Shown: positions 51,522-59,905, counted from the first letter of the stretch. The stretch: DNA of 64,000 nt from Caulobacter sp. Root343 (GCF_001425745.1 NZ_LMDF01000002.1:101709-165708), one strand, 5' to 3'. Made by a program: numbers and translations. The notes: a model not told the origin generated them from the letters alone.

Positions 51522-52439
51522 ATGGTCAACGCCGTCAGCCTGGAGGGCGTCAGCAAGACCTACGGCGACTTCCACGCCGTTCGAGACGTCGGTTTCGAGG
51601 TCCCTGCCGGCCGGATCACCGGATTCCTGGGTCCCAACGGCGCGGGCAAGACCTCGACCATCCGCATGATCCTGGGCCTGCTGCCGGCCAGCGCGGGCCG
51701 GATCACGGTGCTGGGCGCCGACGACGCCACGCGGGTCCGCGACCGGATCGGCTTCCTCCCCGAGGAGCGCGGCCTCTACAAGCGCATGACCCCGATCGAC
51801 GCCATCGTCTTCTTCGCGGGCCTGAAGGGCGTGCCCGAGGCCGAGGGGCGCAGGCGAGCCAAGGCGATGCTGGAGGCCCAAGGCCTGGGCTTCGCCATGA
51901 AACGGCCGATCAAGGACCTGTCCAAGGGCATGGCCCAGAAGGTCCAGCTGATCTCGGCCCTGGCCCACGAACCCGAACTGGTGGTGCTGGACGAGCCGTT
52001 CTCGGGCCTGGATCCGGTCAACCAGCAGGCGCTGGAGGGCATGATCCGCGAGATCGCGGCGCGCGGGGCCACGGTGCTGTTCTCCACCCACGTGATGCAG
52101 CACGCCGAGCGGTTGTGCGACAAGGTCGTGCTGATGGCGCGGGGGAAAAAGGTGTTCGACGGCGACGTCGCCACCGCTCGCCGCGCCGCGCCGAGGGCTC
52201 TGGTGCTGGAGGGCGCGTTATCCGCCGCCGAGGTCGCGGCGCTGCCGGGCCTGGGGACGGTGGCCTCCGAGGCCCTGTCCGATGGCGACTGGCGACACGT
52301 GGCCGCCCTGCCGGAGGACAGCACGGGTCAGGACGCGCTGAAGACCGCCTTCGCCCGTGACCTGGCCTTGCGCCGGTTCGAGCTCAAGGAACCCAGCCTG
52401 CACGACGCCTTCATCGTCCTGACGGGAGGCCAGGCATGA
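51522..52439 (+). CDS. ABC exporter ATP-binding protein (NatA-like)
   Basis: 305 aa. Walker A GPNGAGKTS, Q-loop region GFLPEERGLYKRMTP, signature LSKGMAQKVQL, Walker B LVVLDEPFSGLDP and the H-loop STHVM are all intact, so an active ATPase is expected. A C-terminal DUF4162-like part ends SLHDAFIVLTGG. The gene overlaps the permease by 4 nt. The pair resembles NatAB sodium or small-molecule exporters. Confidence 0.92.
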   Translation: MVNAVSLEGVSKTYGDFHAVRDVGFEVPAGRITGFLGPNGAGKTSTIRMILGLLPASAGRITVLGADDATRVRDRIGFLPEERGLYKRMTPIDAIVFFAGLKGVPEAEGRRRAKAMLEAQGLGFAMKRPIKDLSKGMAQKVQLISALAHEPELVVLDEPFSGLDPVNQQALEGMIREIAARGATVLFSTHVMQHAERLCDKVVLMARGKKVFDGDVATARRAAPRALVLEGALSAAEVAALPGLGTVASEALSDGDWRHVAALPEDSTGQDALKTAFARDLALRRFELKEPSLHDAFIVLTGGQA

Positions 52440-53866
52440 GCCGGCTGCTCAAGATCGCCCGCCGCGAGTACCTGGCCTATGTCCGCACCGTCGGCTTTTG
52501 GCTGTCGATCATCGCCCTGCCGCTGGTGCTCGGGATCAGCACCCTGGCGCCGCTGCTGACGATGAAGTCGGCCCAGCCCGAGCGGCTGGCCATCGTCGAC
52601 CTGACCGGCCAGAACCTGGGCCCCGCCATCGCCAAGACACTGGTCGAGGACCAGGGCCGCGCCACGGCCCGCGCCTTGCGCTCGGCCGCCCTGTCCGCCG
52701 CTGGCCCCAAGGCCCAGGAAGAGGTCCGCAAGGCCCAGGTCCGGGGCGGCGACGCGGCCGGGCGTGAGGTCCTGGCCCGCTACAATCCGGCCGCCGCCGC
52801 CCGTTTCAAGGCGCCCAAGGCCAAGACCATCGTCCTGCCCGCGCCGGCCGAGGCTCAGGCGGCCAAGACCGCCCGCGAAGCCGGGGTCGCCGCTCGCCGC
52901 GACGTCGCCGCCAAGCGTCTCGATTCGGTGCTGATTCTGAGCGGACGCGACGATGCGGTCGTCATGGACCTCTGGAGCCGCAATCTCGGCGCCCCGGTGC
53001 TGGAAAACGACCTGAAGCGCGCCGTCGGCGACTTGATGCGCGAACGGGCCCTGACCCGGGCCGGGGTCTCGCCCCAGACCCTGAAGGCCGCCGACGATCT
53101 CAAGCCCGTGTTCAACAGCCTTTCGCCCAAGGCCGCTTCGGGCGAGAAGGTGGCCCTGCGCGACCGGTTGCCGACCTTCGTGGGCGTGGTGGCCAGCCTT
53201 GTACTGTGGTCGATGGCCCTGACGGGGGCGAGCATCCTGCTCAACAGCGTTATCGAGGAGAAGTCGAGCAAGATCCTCGAAGTGCTGCTGTCCTCGGCTT
53301 CGGTTCCCGAGATCATGGGCGGCAAGATCCTGGGCGTCGCGGGCCTGACCCTGACCGTACTGTTCATCTGGGCCCTGGGCGGGGCGTTCGCCCTGATCAA
53401 CTTCGCTCCCGGTCTGGCGGCGGACCTGTTGGCTGTGTTGCTGGGCAAGGGCCTGATCTTCTATTTCGGGATCTATCTGGTCCTGGGCTATCTGATGTAC
53501 GCGGCGCTGTTCGCCGGTATCGGGGCCTTCTGCGAGACCCAGCGCGACGCCCAGACGCTGCTGGGGCCGATCATGATGGTTATGGCCGTCCCGATGATCT
53601 TCATGGGCCAGGCGCTGCGTTCGCCCGACGCGCCGATCGTCAGCGCCCTGTCGTGGTTCCCGCCGTTTACGCCGTTCCTGATGCCCGTGCGCATCGCCAG
53701 CGATCCGCCGGTAGCCCAGGTGGTCGGCACGACGGTGCTGATGGTCGTGACCACCGTGGCGATCGTCGCCTTCTCGACCCGCGCCTTCCACGTGGGGGCG
53801 CTCGCGACAGGCAAGGTGGATCTGAGAACGCTGCTGGGGCGCATCGCGCGCAAGCAGGCGGGGTAG
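52436..53866 (+). CDS. ABC-2 type permease (NatB-like)
   Basis: 476 aa. One N-terminal span (about 18-40), a large periplasmic loop (45-245) rich in helices, then five spans from about 250, with VIEEKSSKILEVLLSSASVPEIMGGKILG, the conserved ABC-2 element. Partner of the overlapping ATPase. Two or more copies would form the exporter in the inner membrane. Exported substrate unknown; sodium is the guess by homology. Confidence 0.9.
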   Translation: MSRLLKIARREYLAYVRTVGFWLSIIALPLVLGISTLAPLLTMKSAQPERLAIVDLTGQNLGPAIAKTLVEDQGRATARALRSAALSAAGPKAQEEVRKAQVRGGDAAGREVLARYNPAAAARFKAPKAKTIVLPAPAEAQAAKTAREAGVAARRDVAAKRLDSVLILSGRDDAVVMDLWSRNLGAPVLENDLKRAVGDLMRERALTRAGVSPQTLKAADDLKPVFNSLSPKAASGEKVALRDRLPTFVGVVASLVLWSMALTGASILLNSVIEEKSSKILEVLLSSASVPEIMGGKILGVAGLTLTVLFIWALGGAFALINFAPGLAADLLAVLLGKGLIFYFGIYLVLGYLMYAALFAGIGAFCETQRDAQTLLGPIMMVMAVPMIFMGQALRSPDAPIVSALSWFPPFTPFLMPVRIASDPPVAQVVGTTVLMVVTTVAIVAFSTRAFHVGALATGKVDLRTLLGRIARKQAG

Positions 53867-53899
53867 GGGGCGGCCGCAACCCAGCCCCCAAATGCAACG

Positions 53900-53927
53900 A
53901 AGGCCGCGCGGATCACCGCGCGGCCTT
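53900..53927. terminator. Bidirectional terminator between ABC permease and rpsU
   Basis: AAGGCCGCGCG (53900-53910), loop GATCAC, CGCGCGGCCTT (53917-53927): an 11-bp perfect stem serving both converging genes. Confidence 0.75.
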
Positions 53928-53960
53928 CGAAATCTTCGGCGAAGCTGAAGAGGTCCGGTT

Positions 53961-54194
53961 TTACCGGGCGACCTTCTTCGGCATCGGCAGCAGGCCTTCG
54001 CGCTGGGCGCGCTTGCGGGCCAGCTTGCGAGCGCGACGGACGGCTTCGGCCTTTTGACGGGCGCGCTTTTCCGACGGCTTTTCATAATGCACGTGCCGCT
54101 TCATTTCGCGGAACGAGCCTTCGCGTTGCATCTTCTTCTTCAGAGCCTTCAGGGCCTGATCGACGTTGTTGTCGCGGACGAAAATCTGGACCAG
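53961..54194 (-). CDS. rpsU: 30S ribosomal protein S21 with an apparent CTG start
   Basis: 77 aa: [20 protein letters not shown], then [20 protein letters not shown] and a basic tail ending MPKKVAR, clearly S21. The family begins Met-Val-Gln-Ile; here the codon before GTC-CAG-ATT is CTG (54192-54194). GGAGAG sits 6 nt upstream (54201-54206), exactly where a ribosome site for that codon should be. Any ATG, GTG or TTG upstream would add an unnatural extension. S21 binds near the anti-Shine-Dalgarno region of 16S rRNA. A promoter lies at 54309-54337. Confidence 0.93.
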   Translation of the reverse strand: MVQIFVRDNNVDQALKALKKKMQREGSFREMKRHVHYEKPSEKRARQKAEAVRRARKLARKRAQREGLLPMPKKVAR

Positions 54195-54308
54195 GGGTAT
54201 CTCTCCATTCGACAGCCCGACCAATGTTCCCAAGTCCCTCTTGAGGGGCCGGGCGGGCGAACAAAACTGGGTAACCTGGAAGGGGTTCTCCCAGGCGATG
54301 AGGCGGGG

Positions 54309-54337
54309 CTGATAGCAGGGGCGAGGCGCTTTGTCCA
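54309..54337 (-). promoter_or_regulatory. Sigma-70-type promoter of rpsU
   Basis: On the minus strand: TGGACA (54332-54337), 17-nt spacer, TATCAG (54309-54314). The leader would be about 105-110 nt, longer than usual here. Confidence 0.55.
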
Positions 54338-54376
54338 TGCGCGACGCGACCGAAACACCGGTGTAGACTCGGATTC

Positions 54377-55054
54377 ATGAGCCAAACCGCCGAACCCTCC
54401 AGCCAAGCTTCGGATCAACCGGGGTCGTCGTGGGCCGACTCGGCCGAGCAGCGCGTGCTGGATGAAGCCCTGCGCCTGGCGCCGAAAGCCGGCTGGAACG
54501 CCGGACTCGTCTCGCGCGCCCTGGCGGCGGCGGGCCTGTCCGAGGCCGAGGGCCAGCTGCTGTTGCCCGAAGGCGCGCGCGACCTGGCTGCCCTGCTGTC
54601 GCGGCGCCATGACGCGGCGGCGTTGGCTCGCCTGCGGACATTCGACGTCGCGGCGCTGAAGATTCGCCAACGGATTCGCGAGGGCGTCGTGGCCCGGCTG
54701 GACGCGGCCCAGGAGCATGCCGACGTGCTGCGCTCGCTGGCCGCCTTCCTAGCGTTTCCGACCAACCTGGCCCTGGCCGTGCGGCTGACCTGGGAATCGG
54801 CCGACGTCCTCTGGCGCTGGGCCGGTGATACGGCGACCGACGAGAACCATTATTCGAAGCGGGCGATCCTGTCGGGCATCCTGGTCTCGACCCTGGCCGT
54901 CGACATGGCCTCGGGCCGCGCCTCGGCGCTGTCGCACCTGGACGCGCGCATCGACAACGTCATGGCCTTCGAGAAATGGAAGGCGGGCCTGAAGCCGATG
55001 GACGTGGCGGGCGAGGTGGTCTCGGCCCTGGCGCGGATGCGTTACGGGAAGTAG
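54377..55054 (+). CDS. coq9: COQ9-family ubiquinone biosynthesis protein
   Basis: 225 aa. The TetR-like COQ9 fold is visible: EQRVLDEALRLAPKAGWN at the N-terminus and the lipid-binding C-terminal helices ESADVLWRWAGDTATDENHYSKRAILSGILVSTL. COQ9 delivers quinone precursors to COQ7. Its gene is divergent from rpsU, a pairing seen in other alphaproteobacteria. No DNA-binding role is expected. Ubiquinone-linked genes elsewhere in the window are ubiX and possibly the AarF protein. Confidence 0.88.
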   Translation: MSQTAEPSSQASDQPGSSWADSAEQRVLDEALRLAPKAGWNAGLVSRALAAAGLSEAEGQLLLPEGARDLAALLSRRHDAAALARLRTFDVAALKIRQRIREGVVARLDAAQEHADVLRSLAAFLAFPTNLALAVRLTWESADVLWRWAGDTATDENHYSKRAILSGILVSTLAVDMASGRASALSHLDARIDNVMAFEKWKAGLKPMDVAGEVVSALARMRYGK

Positions 55055-55064
55055 GGGAATTTCT

Positions 55065-55169
55065 CCTCCCCTTTCGGGGGAGGTGGCCCGGAGGGCCGGA
55101 GGGGGCAGCGCGGCCTGCGCCCAGATGGCCCCCTCAGTCGCTCCGCGACAGCTCCCCCAGAGGGGGAGC
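55065..55169. repeat. Hairpin-rich intergenic repeat between coq9 and rcdA
   Basis: Stems CCTCCCC / GGGGAGG (55065-55083) and GCTCCCCC-AGA-GGGGGAGC (55151-55169), with CGCTCCGCG between. Related in design to the cluster at 9054-9150. It separates convergent genes. Confidence 0.6.
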
Positions 55170-55179
55170 AGCTTCAGGC

Positions 55180-55689
55180 TCAGCCCCCGAACGCCGCCGT
55201 GAGGCGGTCGAACTGGGCCTGCACCGGGCGCGGGGCCTCTTCGTTCGGCGATTCCACGTACATGCGGCGGTCCAGGTGGCGGACCCGCTCGTACAGGCGC
55301 TCGGAGCGCGTCAGCAGGTTGGTCAGGCCGAAGGGCAGCTCCTCGACGGCCGGCGGTTCGCCCGCGGCTTCCTCGCCCAGGCGATAGCTTTCCGCGCAGG
55401 CGGCTTCCGGCGGCATCTCGCCCTCGCGGACGGCGCGCTGGACCAGCAGCCACGAGGCGACCTGCATCAGGCGGGTGGTCAGGCGCATGCTCTCGGTGGC
55501 GTAGCCCAGGGCGGCGTTGCGCGAGAGGATCTTGCTGTCATGACGGCCGGCCCCGTCCAGATAGGCGGCGGTCTCCTCGACCAGCTGCATGCCTTCCTCG
55601 AACGTGCGGTCGAAGAGTTCCGATCGCGCGAAGTCCTGGATCACTCCAGCCCTCCAAGGCGTGTCCGCGAACGCGCTCACTTCGGTCAT
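55180..55689 (-). CDS. rcdA: Protease adaptor RcdA (DUF1465)
   Basis: 169 aa, all-helical, matching DUF1465: FDRTFEEGMQLVEETAAYLDG, LSRNAALGYATESMRLTTRLMQVASWLL and FGLTNLLTRSERLYERVRHLDRRMY form the three-helix bundle I associate with Caulobacter RcdA. RcdA binds CpdR-primed ClpXP and tethers substrates such as TacA, and with PopA/c-di-GMP CtrA, at the swarmer-to-stalked transition. The flexible acidic tail would carry substrate contacts. A CtrA-like box lies about 150 nt upstream. Name from sequence memory, moderately sure. Confidence 0.78.
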   Translation of the reverse strand: MTEVSAFADTPWRAGVIQDFARSELFDRTFEEGMQLVEETAAYLDGAGRHDSKILSRNAALGYATESMRLTTRLMQVASWLLVQRAVREGEMPPEAACAESYRLGEEAAGEPPAVEELPFGLTNLLTRSERLYERVRHLDRRMYVESPNEEAPRPVQAQFDRLTAAFGG

Positions 55690-55833
55690 AGCTACTCAAT
55701 GCCCCTCGAAAGGCCGCGAGGACGTCTCGCTTGACGAGGGGGAGTGCAACCCCCGTGCCACGCGCGCCGTCCCGTTGCGACCCACCCCTTCGAACCGACC
55801 GTACTCAAGATGCGTCCGAAAGCGGATGAACGC

Positions 55834-55849
55834 TTAAGACGCCAGTAAC
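55834..55849 (-). promoter_or_regulatory. CtrA-box-like site upstream of rcdA
   Basis: TTAA (55834-55837), 7 nt, GTAAC (55845-55849) on the plus strand; one base off TTAA-N7-TTAAC. It lies in the rcdA-DUF1192 gap, about 150 nt before the rcdA start. Confidence 0.45.
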
Positions 55850-55873
55850 CTCACCGAAACCTTAAAAGAACCC

Positions 55874-56080
55874 TTAGTCGAGGCGACCAAACAGCGCATT
55901 GGCCGCGTCGCGACCGGCTTTTTTCTTGGCCAGGAAGGCCGTGGTGCGCTCGATTTCGGCCTGCAGGGCCTCGATCCGCTCCTCCAATTCCGCGACGCCA
56001 TAGACTTCGAGGTCCTCGTGGGTCGTCTCGTTCAATGCACGTCCGCTGAAGGCGCGGGGTTCCGCAGGCTCTTCCAACAT
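55874..56080 (-). CDS. DUF1192 family protein
   Basis: 68 aa from the ATG at 56078-56080 (GGGAG 9 nt upstream). Core LNETTHEDLEVYGVAELEERIEALQAEIERTTAFLAKKKA is the DUF1192 pattern: a short conserved L-x2-L-x-VYGV head and a coiled coil. Function unknown. It precedes rcdA by 184 nt in the same direction, and diverges from the quinone oxidoreductase gene. Confidence 0.87.
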   Translation of the reverse strand: MLEEPAEPRAFSGRALNETTHEDLEVYGVAELEERIEALQAEIERTTAFLAKKKAGRDAANALFGRLD

Positions 56081-56155
56081 AGGCATTCTCCCTTTTCTGT
56101 CGGATATCTGACGCCTACCTAGCCCCCAAGGCAAGCGTAACGAGGAAGCCGGCTC

Positions 56156-57130
56156 ATGACCGAAACGATGACCGCGATCGCGATCGAGGGCGGCAAAGGA
56201 GCCGCCGAGGCCCTGAAGCCGGTCAAGCTGGACCGTCCCGCTCCGGGACCCGGACAGGTGCTGATCAAGGTCGCCGCGGCCGGCGTGAACCGTCCCGACC
56301 TGCTGCAGCGCCTGGGCTACTACCCGCCGCCGCCGGGCGCGCCGGAGACCCTGGGCCTGGAGGTTGCGGGGGAAGTCGTTGTGGGGGCAGGACGCTGGAA
56401 GGCCGGCGACAAGGTCTGCGCCCTGCTGGGCGGCGGCGGCTATGCGGCATACGCCGTGGTCGACGCCCGTCACGCCCTGCCGATCCCCGCCGGCCTTGAC
56501 CTGGTCCACGCCGCGGCCCTGCCCGAGACCGTCTTCACCGTCTTCGCCAACGTGTTCGAGCACGGGGCCCTGAAGGCCGGCGAGACGCTGCTGGTTCACG
56601 GTGGAACGTCCGGTATCGGGACAACGGCGATCGCCATGGCCAAGGCGGCCGGCGCCAGGGTCATCGCCACCGGGCGCGGTCCCGACAAGAAGGCCAAGGC
56701 CCTGGAACTGGGCGCCGACATCGCCGTCGACGCCAAGGCCGAGGACTTCGCCGAGGTGGTCAAGGCCGCCGGCGGCGCCGACGTGATCCTCGACATGGTC
56801 GGGGCCAGCTATTTCGAGAAGAACCTCGACGCGCTCAACACCGGCGGCCGCATCGTCTATATCGCCAGCCTGGGCGGGGCGGTGCTGGAGGTCCCGGTCA
56901 TGCGGATCATGCAGAAGCGGGCGGTGATCACCGGCTCGACCCTGCGGCCCCGCTCGGCCGACGAGAAGGCCCGCCTGGCCGCCGAGATCGAGCGCATGGT
57001 CTGGCCGTGGGTGGCCGACGGCAAACTCAAGCCGATCGTCGACGCGACCTTCCCCCTCGGCGACGCCGCCAAGGCCCACGCGCACCTCGAGGCCGGGGAG
57101 CACGTGGGCAAGGTGGTGCTGACGGTCTAG
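56156..57130 (+). CDS. NAD(P)H-quinone oxidoreductase (PIG3/QOR-like, MDR family)
   Basis: 324 aa zinc-free medium-chain reductase. VNRPDLLQRLGYYPPPPGAPETLGLEVAGEV gives the substrate domain, LLVHGGTSGIGTTAIAMAKAAGARV the NADPH-binding turn, and VLDMVGASYFEKNLDAL-type residues follow. Such enzymes reduce quinones by one electron pair and buffer redox stress. The DUF1192 gene is divergent. Its last 4 nt overlap the convergent exported-protein gene. Confidence 0.9.
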   Translation: MTETMTAIAIEGGKGAAEALKPVKLDRPAPGPGQVLIKVAAAGVNRPDLLQRLGYYPPPPGAPETLGLEVAGEVVVGAGRWKAGDKVCALLGGGGYAAYAVVDARHALPIPAGLDLVHAAALPETVFTVFANVFEHGALKAGETLLVHGGTSGIGTTAIAMAKAAGARVIATGRGPDKKAKALELGADIAVDAKAEDFAEVVKAAGGADVILDMVGASYFEKNLDALNTGGRIVYIASLGGAVLEVPVMRIMQKRAVITGSTLRPRSADEKARLAAEIERMVWPWVADGKLKPIVDATFPLGDAAKAHAHLEAGEHVGKVVLTV

Positions 57131-57723
57131 TACTGGCTTCCGTTGGGTGCGCCGCTGCGGGCCGCCGCCGGGGCGACCGCGGGCTCCGATCCGCCCGCGG
57201 ATCCCGGGGCGGCGCCCGGCGCCGCGATCGGTGTCGCGACGGTGGCGTCCTGATCGGCGAAGGCGGTCAAGCGCTGGCCGGCTTTGATCTCGACGTCCTT
57301 GCCGTGCTTGATCAGACCCAGGGGGCCGAACAGCACGGTCAGGGTGATGGTCGTGCCGTAGCGCGCGCTGCCCTCGGCGCCTTTCTGGCCGCGCAGGCGG
57401 ATACGGGACGGACCCGCCTTCAGATAGTCGAAGCGGACGTTCAGCTCGCCCGGTTTGCCCATCATGCCTCTCTTCTTGGCGTGGGTGACCTCGCCGGCCC
57501 CGCGCAGGCCCGCGGGCAGGATCGTGCCATCGGCCAGGGTCACGTCCTCGGCCAGGCTGATCGAGAAGCGGTCACCTTCGTGGCTGGTCTCGGAGGACAG
57601 GCTGTCGTCGACTCGGATGGACATTTCAGTGCCCTCCGGGACTTGCACCGTCTTCTGAGCCAACGCCGGCGCGGCCACGAGCAACAGACCCGCGGCGCAA
57701 GCCGCGGTGAAAAGCGTCTTCAT
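57127..57723 (-). CDS. Hypothetical exported protein
   Basis: 198 aa from the ATG at 57721-57723; the frame runs far upstream but MKTLFTAACAAGLLLVAAPALAQ is a clear signal peptide. The mature part is beta-rich (VPEGTEMSIRVDDSLSSETSHEGDRFSISLAEDV, ILPAGLRGAGEVTHAKKRG), recalling the pilus/TrbI-type repeat that sets solubility limits in secreted proteins, then an Ala/Pro tail. No family assigned. Probably periplasmic. Confidence 0.7.
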   Translation of the reverse strand: MKTLFTAACAAGLLLVAAPALAQKTVQVPEGTEMSIRVDDSLSSETSHEGDRFSISLAEDVTLADGTILPAGLRGAGEVTHAKKRGMMGKPGELNVRFDYLKAGPSRIRLRGQKGAEGSARYGTTITLTVLFGPLGLIKHGKDVEIKAGQRLTAFADQDATVATPIAAPGAAPGSAGGSEPAVAPAAARSGAPNGSQY

Positions 57724-57870
57724 AGGTTTCCCCCCGTCGACCCCTCGCCGACGGCGACAGCTAAGCTCGTCGCGCCATGCTTGTGAACTGGTCATTTCTC
57801 GCCTTCGACGGCGGCGCTCCCCAAATCGCGCATTGGCGAACCCCAGGCCGCCGCCCGCGTTCCGCTCCGC

Positions 57871-58596
57871 ATGAGCGAGATCCGCATCGGCTGTTCGGGG
57901 TGGACCTATGACGACTGGCGGGGACCGTTCTATCCCGAGACGGTCAAGCTGAAGGACCGCTTCGCCTACTACGCCACCCGGTTCGACACGACCGAGATCA
58001 ACGGCAGCTTCTATCGCATCCCGTCCGAGAACGCGGTGAAGGGCTGGGCGGACAAGGCGCCCGACGGCTTCGTCTTCGCCTGGAAGGTCTCGCGCTACAT
58101 CACCCACAACAAGAAGCTGAAGGACTGCCAGGACAGTGTCGACCTGGTCTTCGGCCGCATGGCGCCGCTCGGCGAACACCGGGGTCCCGCCCTGGTGCAG
58201 CTGCCGCCGATGCTGCATCGCGACGACGAGCGGCTGAAACGGTTCCTGTCCTGGCTGCCGAAGGGCTGGCGGGTGACGGTCGAGTTCCGGCACGACAGCT
58301 GGTACGACGAGGGCGTCTATTCGATCCTGCGCGACCATGGTGCGGCCTTCTGCATCTAGGACCATCATGACGCGCCGTCGCCGTGGCTGGTCACCGCCGA
58401 CTTCGCCTATGTGCGCGGCCACGGGCCGGGCGGCCATTATCACGGCCGCTATCCGCGCCAGGATCTTGAGGCTTGGGCCGGCTGGATCGCCGAGCAGCGC
58501 GAAGCCGGACGCGACACCTACGGTTACTTCGACAATGACGTGAAGAGCGCCGCGCCGCAGGACGCCGACATCCTCAAGTCTCTGGTCGCTGAATAG
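57871..58596 (+). pseudogene. DUF72 family gene interrupted by an in-frame amber codon
   Basis: Residues 1-162 (IRIGCSGWTYDDWRGPFYP, RFDTTEINGSFYRIP, KVSRYITHNKKL, VEFRHDSWYDEGVYSIL) are typical DUF72, a TIM-barrel-like family of unknown function. The frame then meets TAG at 58357-58359, and continues in the same frame without any shift for 78 more codons: DHHDAPSPWLVTADFAYVRG, RQDLEAWAGWIAEQ, GYFDNDVKSAAPQDADILKS, the expected C-terminal half. One base change (a serine TCG to TAG fits the family pattern CISDHHDAP) explains it. Either a recent inactivation, suppression, or sequencing error. Confidence 0.85.
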
Positions 58597-58668
58597 AAGC
58601 GAGCAGGAACCCCGCCGTCCCCCGTTCCCTTTTCACAAGAACGGGATTATAGCGTTGACCAACATCCC

Positions 58669-58688
58669 GCCCGGCCGAAAGGCCGGGC
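58669..58688 (+). promoter_or_regulatory. GNRA-tetraloop hairpin in the trcR leader
   Basis: GCCCGGCC-GAAA-GGCCGGGC, a perfect 8-bp stem closed by a stable GAAA tetraloop, 22 nt before the trcR ATG and just ahead of its GGAGG. Could stabilise the 5' end. Nearby TATAGC (58648-58653) may be the -10 element. Confidence 0.45.
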
Positions 58689-58710
58689 GCCGTCATTTCT
58701 GGAGGACCGC

Positions 58711-59421
58711 ATGTCCGACATCCTGATGCCCAAGGCGACCGCCGTCTGGTTGGTGGACAACACCTCGCTGAGCTTCGAACAGATCGCCGATTTCTGCGGT
58801 CTGCACCCGCTGGAAGTGCGCGGCATCGCCGACGGCGAAGTGGCGCGCGACATCCGCGGCGCCGACCCGATCGGCAACGGCCAGCTGAACCGCGAGGAGC
58901 TGGACAAGGCCCAGGCCAATCCCGACTACCGCATGAAGGCTCTGGTCAGCCGTCACGCCGAGCTGCTGAAGCCGCAGAAGAAGGCCCCGCGCTACACCCC
59001 GGTGTCGCGTCGCCAGGACCGTCCGGACGCCATCGCCTGGTTCCTGCGCCACCACCCCGAAGTGACCGACGCCCAGATCTCGAAGATCCTGGGCACCACC
59101 AAGGCCACGATCGAGCAGGTCCGCAACCGCACGCACTGGAATGCGGCCAACATCAAGCCGATCGATCCGGTGACCCTGGGCCTGATCGGCCAGCTGGAGC
59201 TGGACGCCCTGGTCAAGAAGGCCGCCGAGAAGAAGGCCAAGGACGACCTGAAGAAGGGTATCGTCCCGGAAGACCCGACCCTGCGCCCCGCCTCGGAAGC
59301 CGGCCAGTTCGAGCCCGAGGTCGAGGAAGAGGAAGATTTCCGCGCCAAGCGCGGCGACCTCAAGGCCGAGGACGTGTTCGGCAAGGCCGGCGCCTATGTC
59401 GACGAGGAAGACGAGGACTAA
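58711..59421 (+). CDS. trcR: Cell cycle transcriptional regulator TrcR (DUF1013)
   Basis: 236 aa, full length for DUF1013. PKATAVWLVDNTSLSFEQIADFCGLHPLEVRGIADGEVARDI and the second HTH-like ILGTTKATIEQVRNRTHWNAANIKPIDPVTLGLIGQ are near-invariant in alphaproteobacteria. The family is annotated as cell-cycle regulator TrcR. An acidic tail (FEPEVEEEEDF, VDEEDED) may bind RNA polymerase or other partners. It has a dedicated leader with a GGAGG site and a strong terminator. Well expressed by codon use (few rare codons). Confidence 0.9.
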   Translation: MSDILMPKATAVWLVDNTSLSFEQIADFCGLHPLEVRGIADGEVARDIRGADPIGNGQLNREELDKAQANPDYRMKALVSRHAELLKPQKKAPRYTPVSRRQDRPDAIAWFLRHHPEVTDAQISKILGTTKATIEQVRNRTHWNAANIKPIDPVTLGLIGQLELDALVKKAAEKKAKDDLKKGIVPEDPTLRPASEAGQFEPEVEEEEDFRAKRGDLKAEDVFGKAGAYVDEEDED

Positions 59422-59431
59422 GCATTTAAAA

Positions 59432-59534
59432 CTGTCATCCCGGCCAAGCGCGAAGCGCGCCGAGCCGGGACCGCGGCAAGCGCTGGCGTTTCCGGCGGTC
59501 CCGGGTCTCCGCTACGCTGCGCCCGGGATGACAG
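59432..59534. repeat. TGTCATCCCGG intergenic repeat
   Basis: CTGTCATCCCGG (59432-59443) and CCGGGATGACAG (59523-59534) are perfect 12-bp outer arms. Inner GCGCG and CGGTCCCGGG segments can pair further. A common alphaproteobacterial dispersed palindrome type. Confidence 0.65.
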
Positions 59535-59545
59535 CTTACAAAGCA

Positions 59546-59582
59546 GAGGCCCCGCTCCTTTCGGAACGGGGCCTCTCGTTTT
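59546..59582 (+). terminator. Terminator after trcR
   Basis: GAGGCCCCG (59546-59554), loop with TTTC, CGGGGCCTC (59567-59575), then TCGTTTTT. A strong stem with a U tract. Confidence 0.85.
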
Positions 59583-59602
59583 TCGGCCGCTATCGCGAGC
59601 GG

Positions 59603-59776
59603 CTAGTGAAGTCGCGCCCTCAGGCCCTCGATCTCCTCCTTCAGCCGTAGCTTTTGCCGCTTGAGCTCCCTGAGCGCCGTTCCGTCACTACCGGGTCGAC
59701 TGGTCTCCTCCTGGATCTTGCGGTCGAGGACCTCATGACGGGATCCCAGCTCGCGGATACGGGATTCGATGGCCAT
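59603..59776 (-). CDS. YdcH family (DUF465) coiled-coil protein
   Basis: 57 aa from the ATG at 59774-59776 with AAGGAG upstream; the longer frame is not supported. RIRELGSRHEVLDRKIQEE and ALRELKRQKLRLKEEIEGL form the two amphipathic helices of DUF465. Function unknown. A second member lies at 61070-61291 on the other side of ubiX. Confidence 0.85.
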   Translation of the reverse strand: MAIESRIRELGSRHEVLDRKIQEETSRPGSDGTALRELKRQKLRLKEEIEGLRARLH

Positions 59777-59905
59777 GGCTGTCGGCTCCTTGCTGTTGGA
59801 GAGGAAAGTGAACACCCGCTGCGCGGCGCTGTCAGATCACATATGATTGCAACCGGCGGCGCTTGACGTGGCCGAGTTTGCTCCCAAGACGGACGAAAAT
59901 TCACC

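Noticed and set aside
53961..54338. 125-aa version of S21 starting at an upstream ATG
   Set aside because: The extra 48 residues have no S21 counterpart and cover the promoter and leader; GGAGAG before CTG marks the real start.
57127..58443. 438-aa ORF joining the exported protein to an upstream sequence
   Set aside because: A clear signal peptide marks the true start at 57723; the upstream part is antisense to the DUF72 gene.
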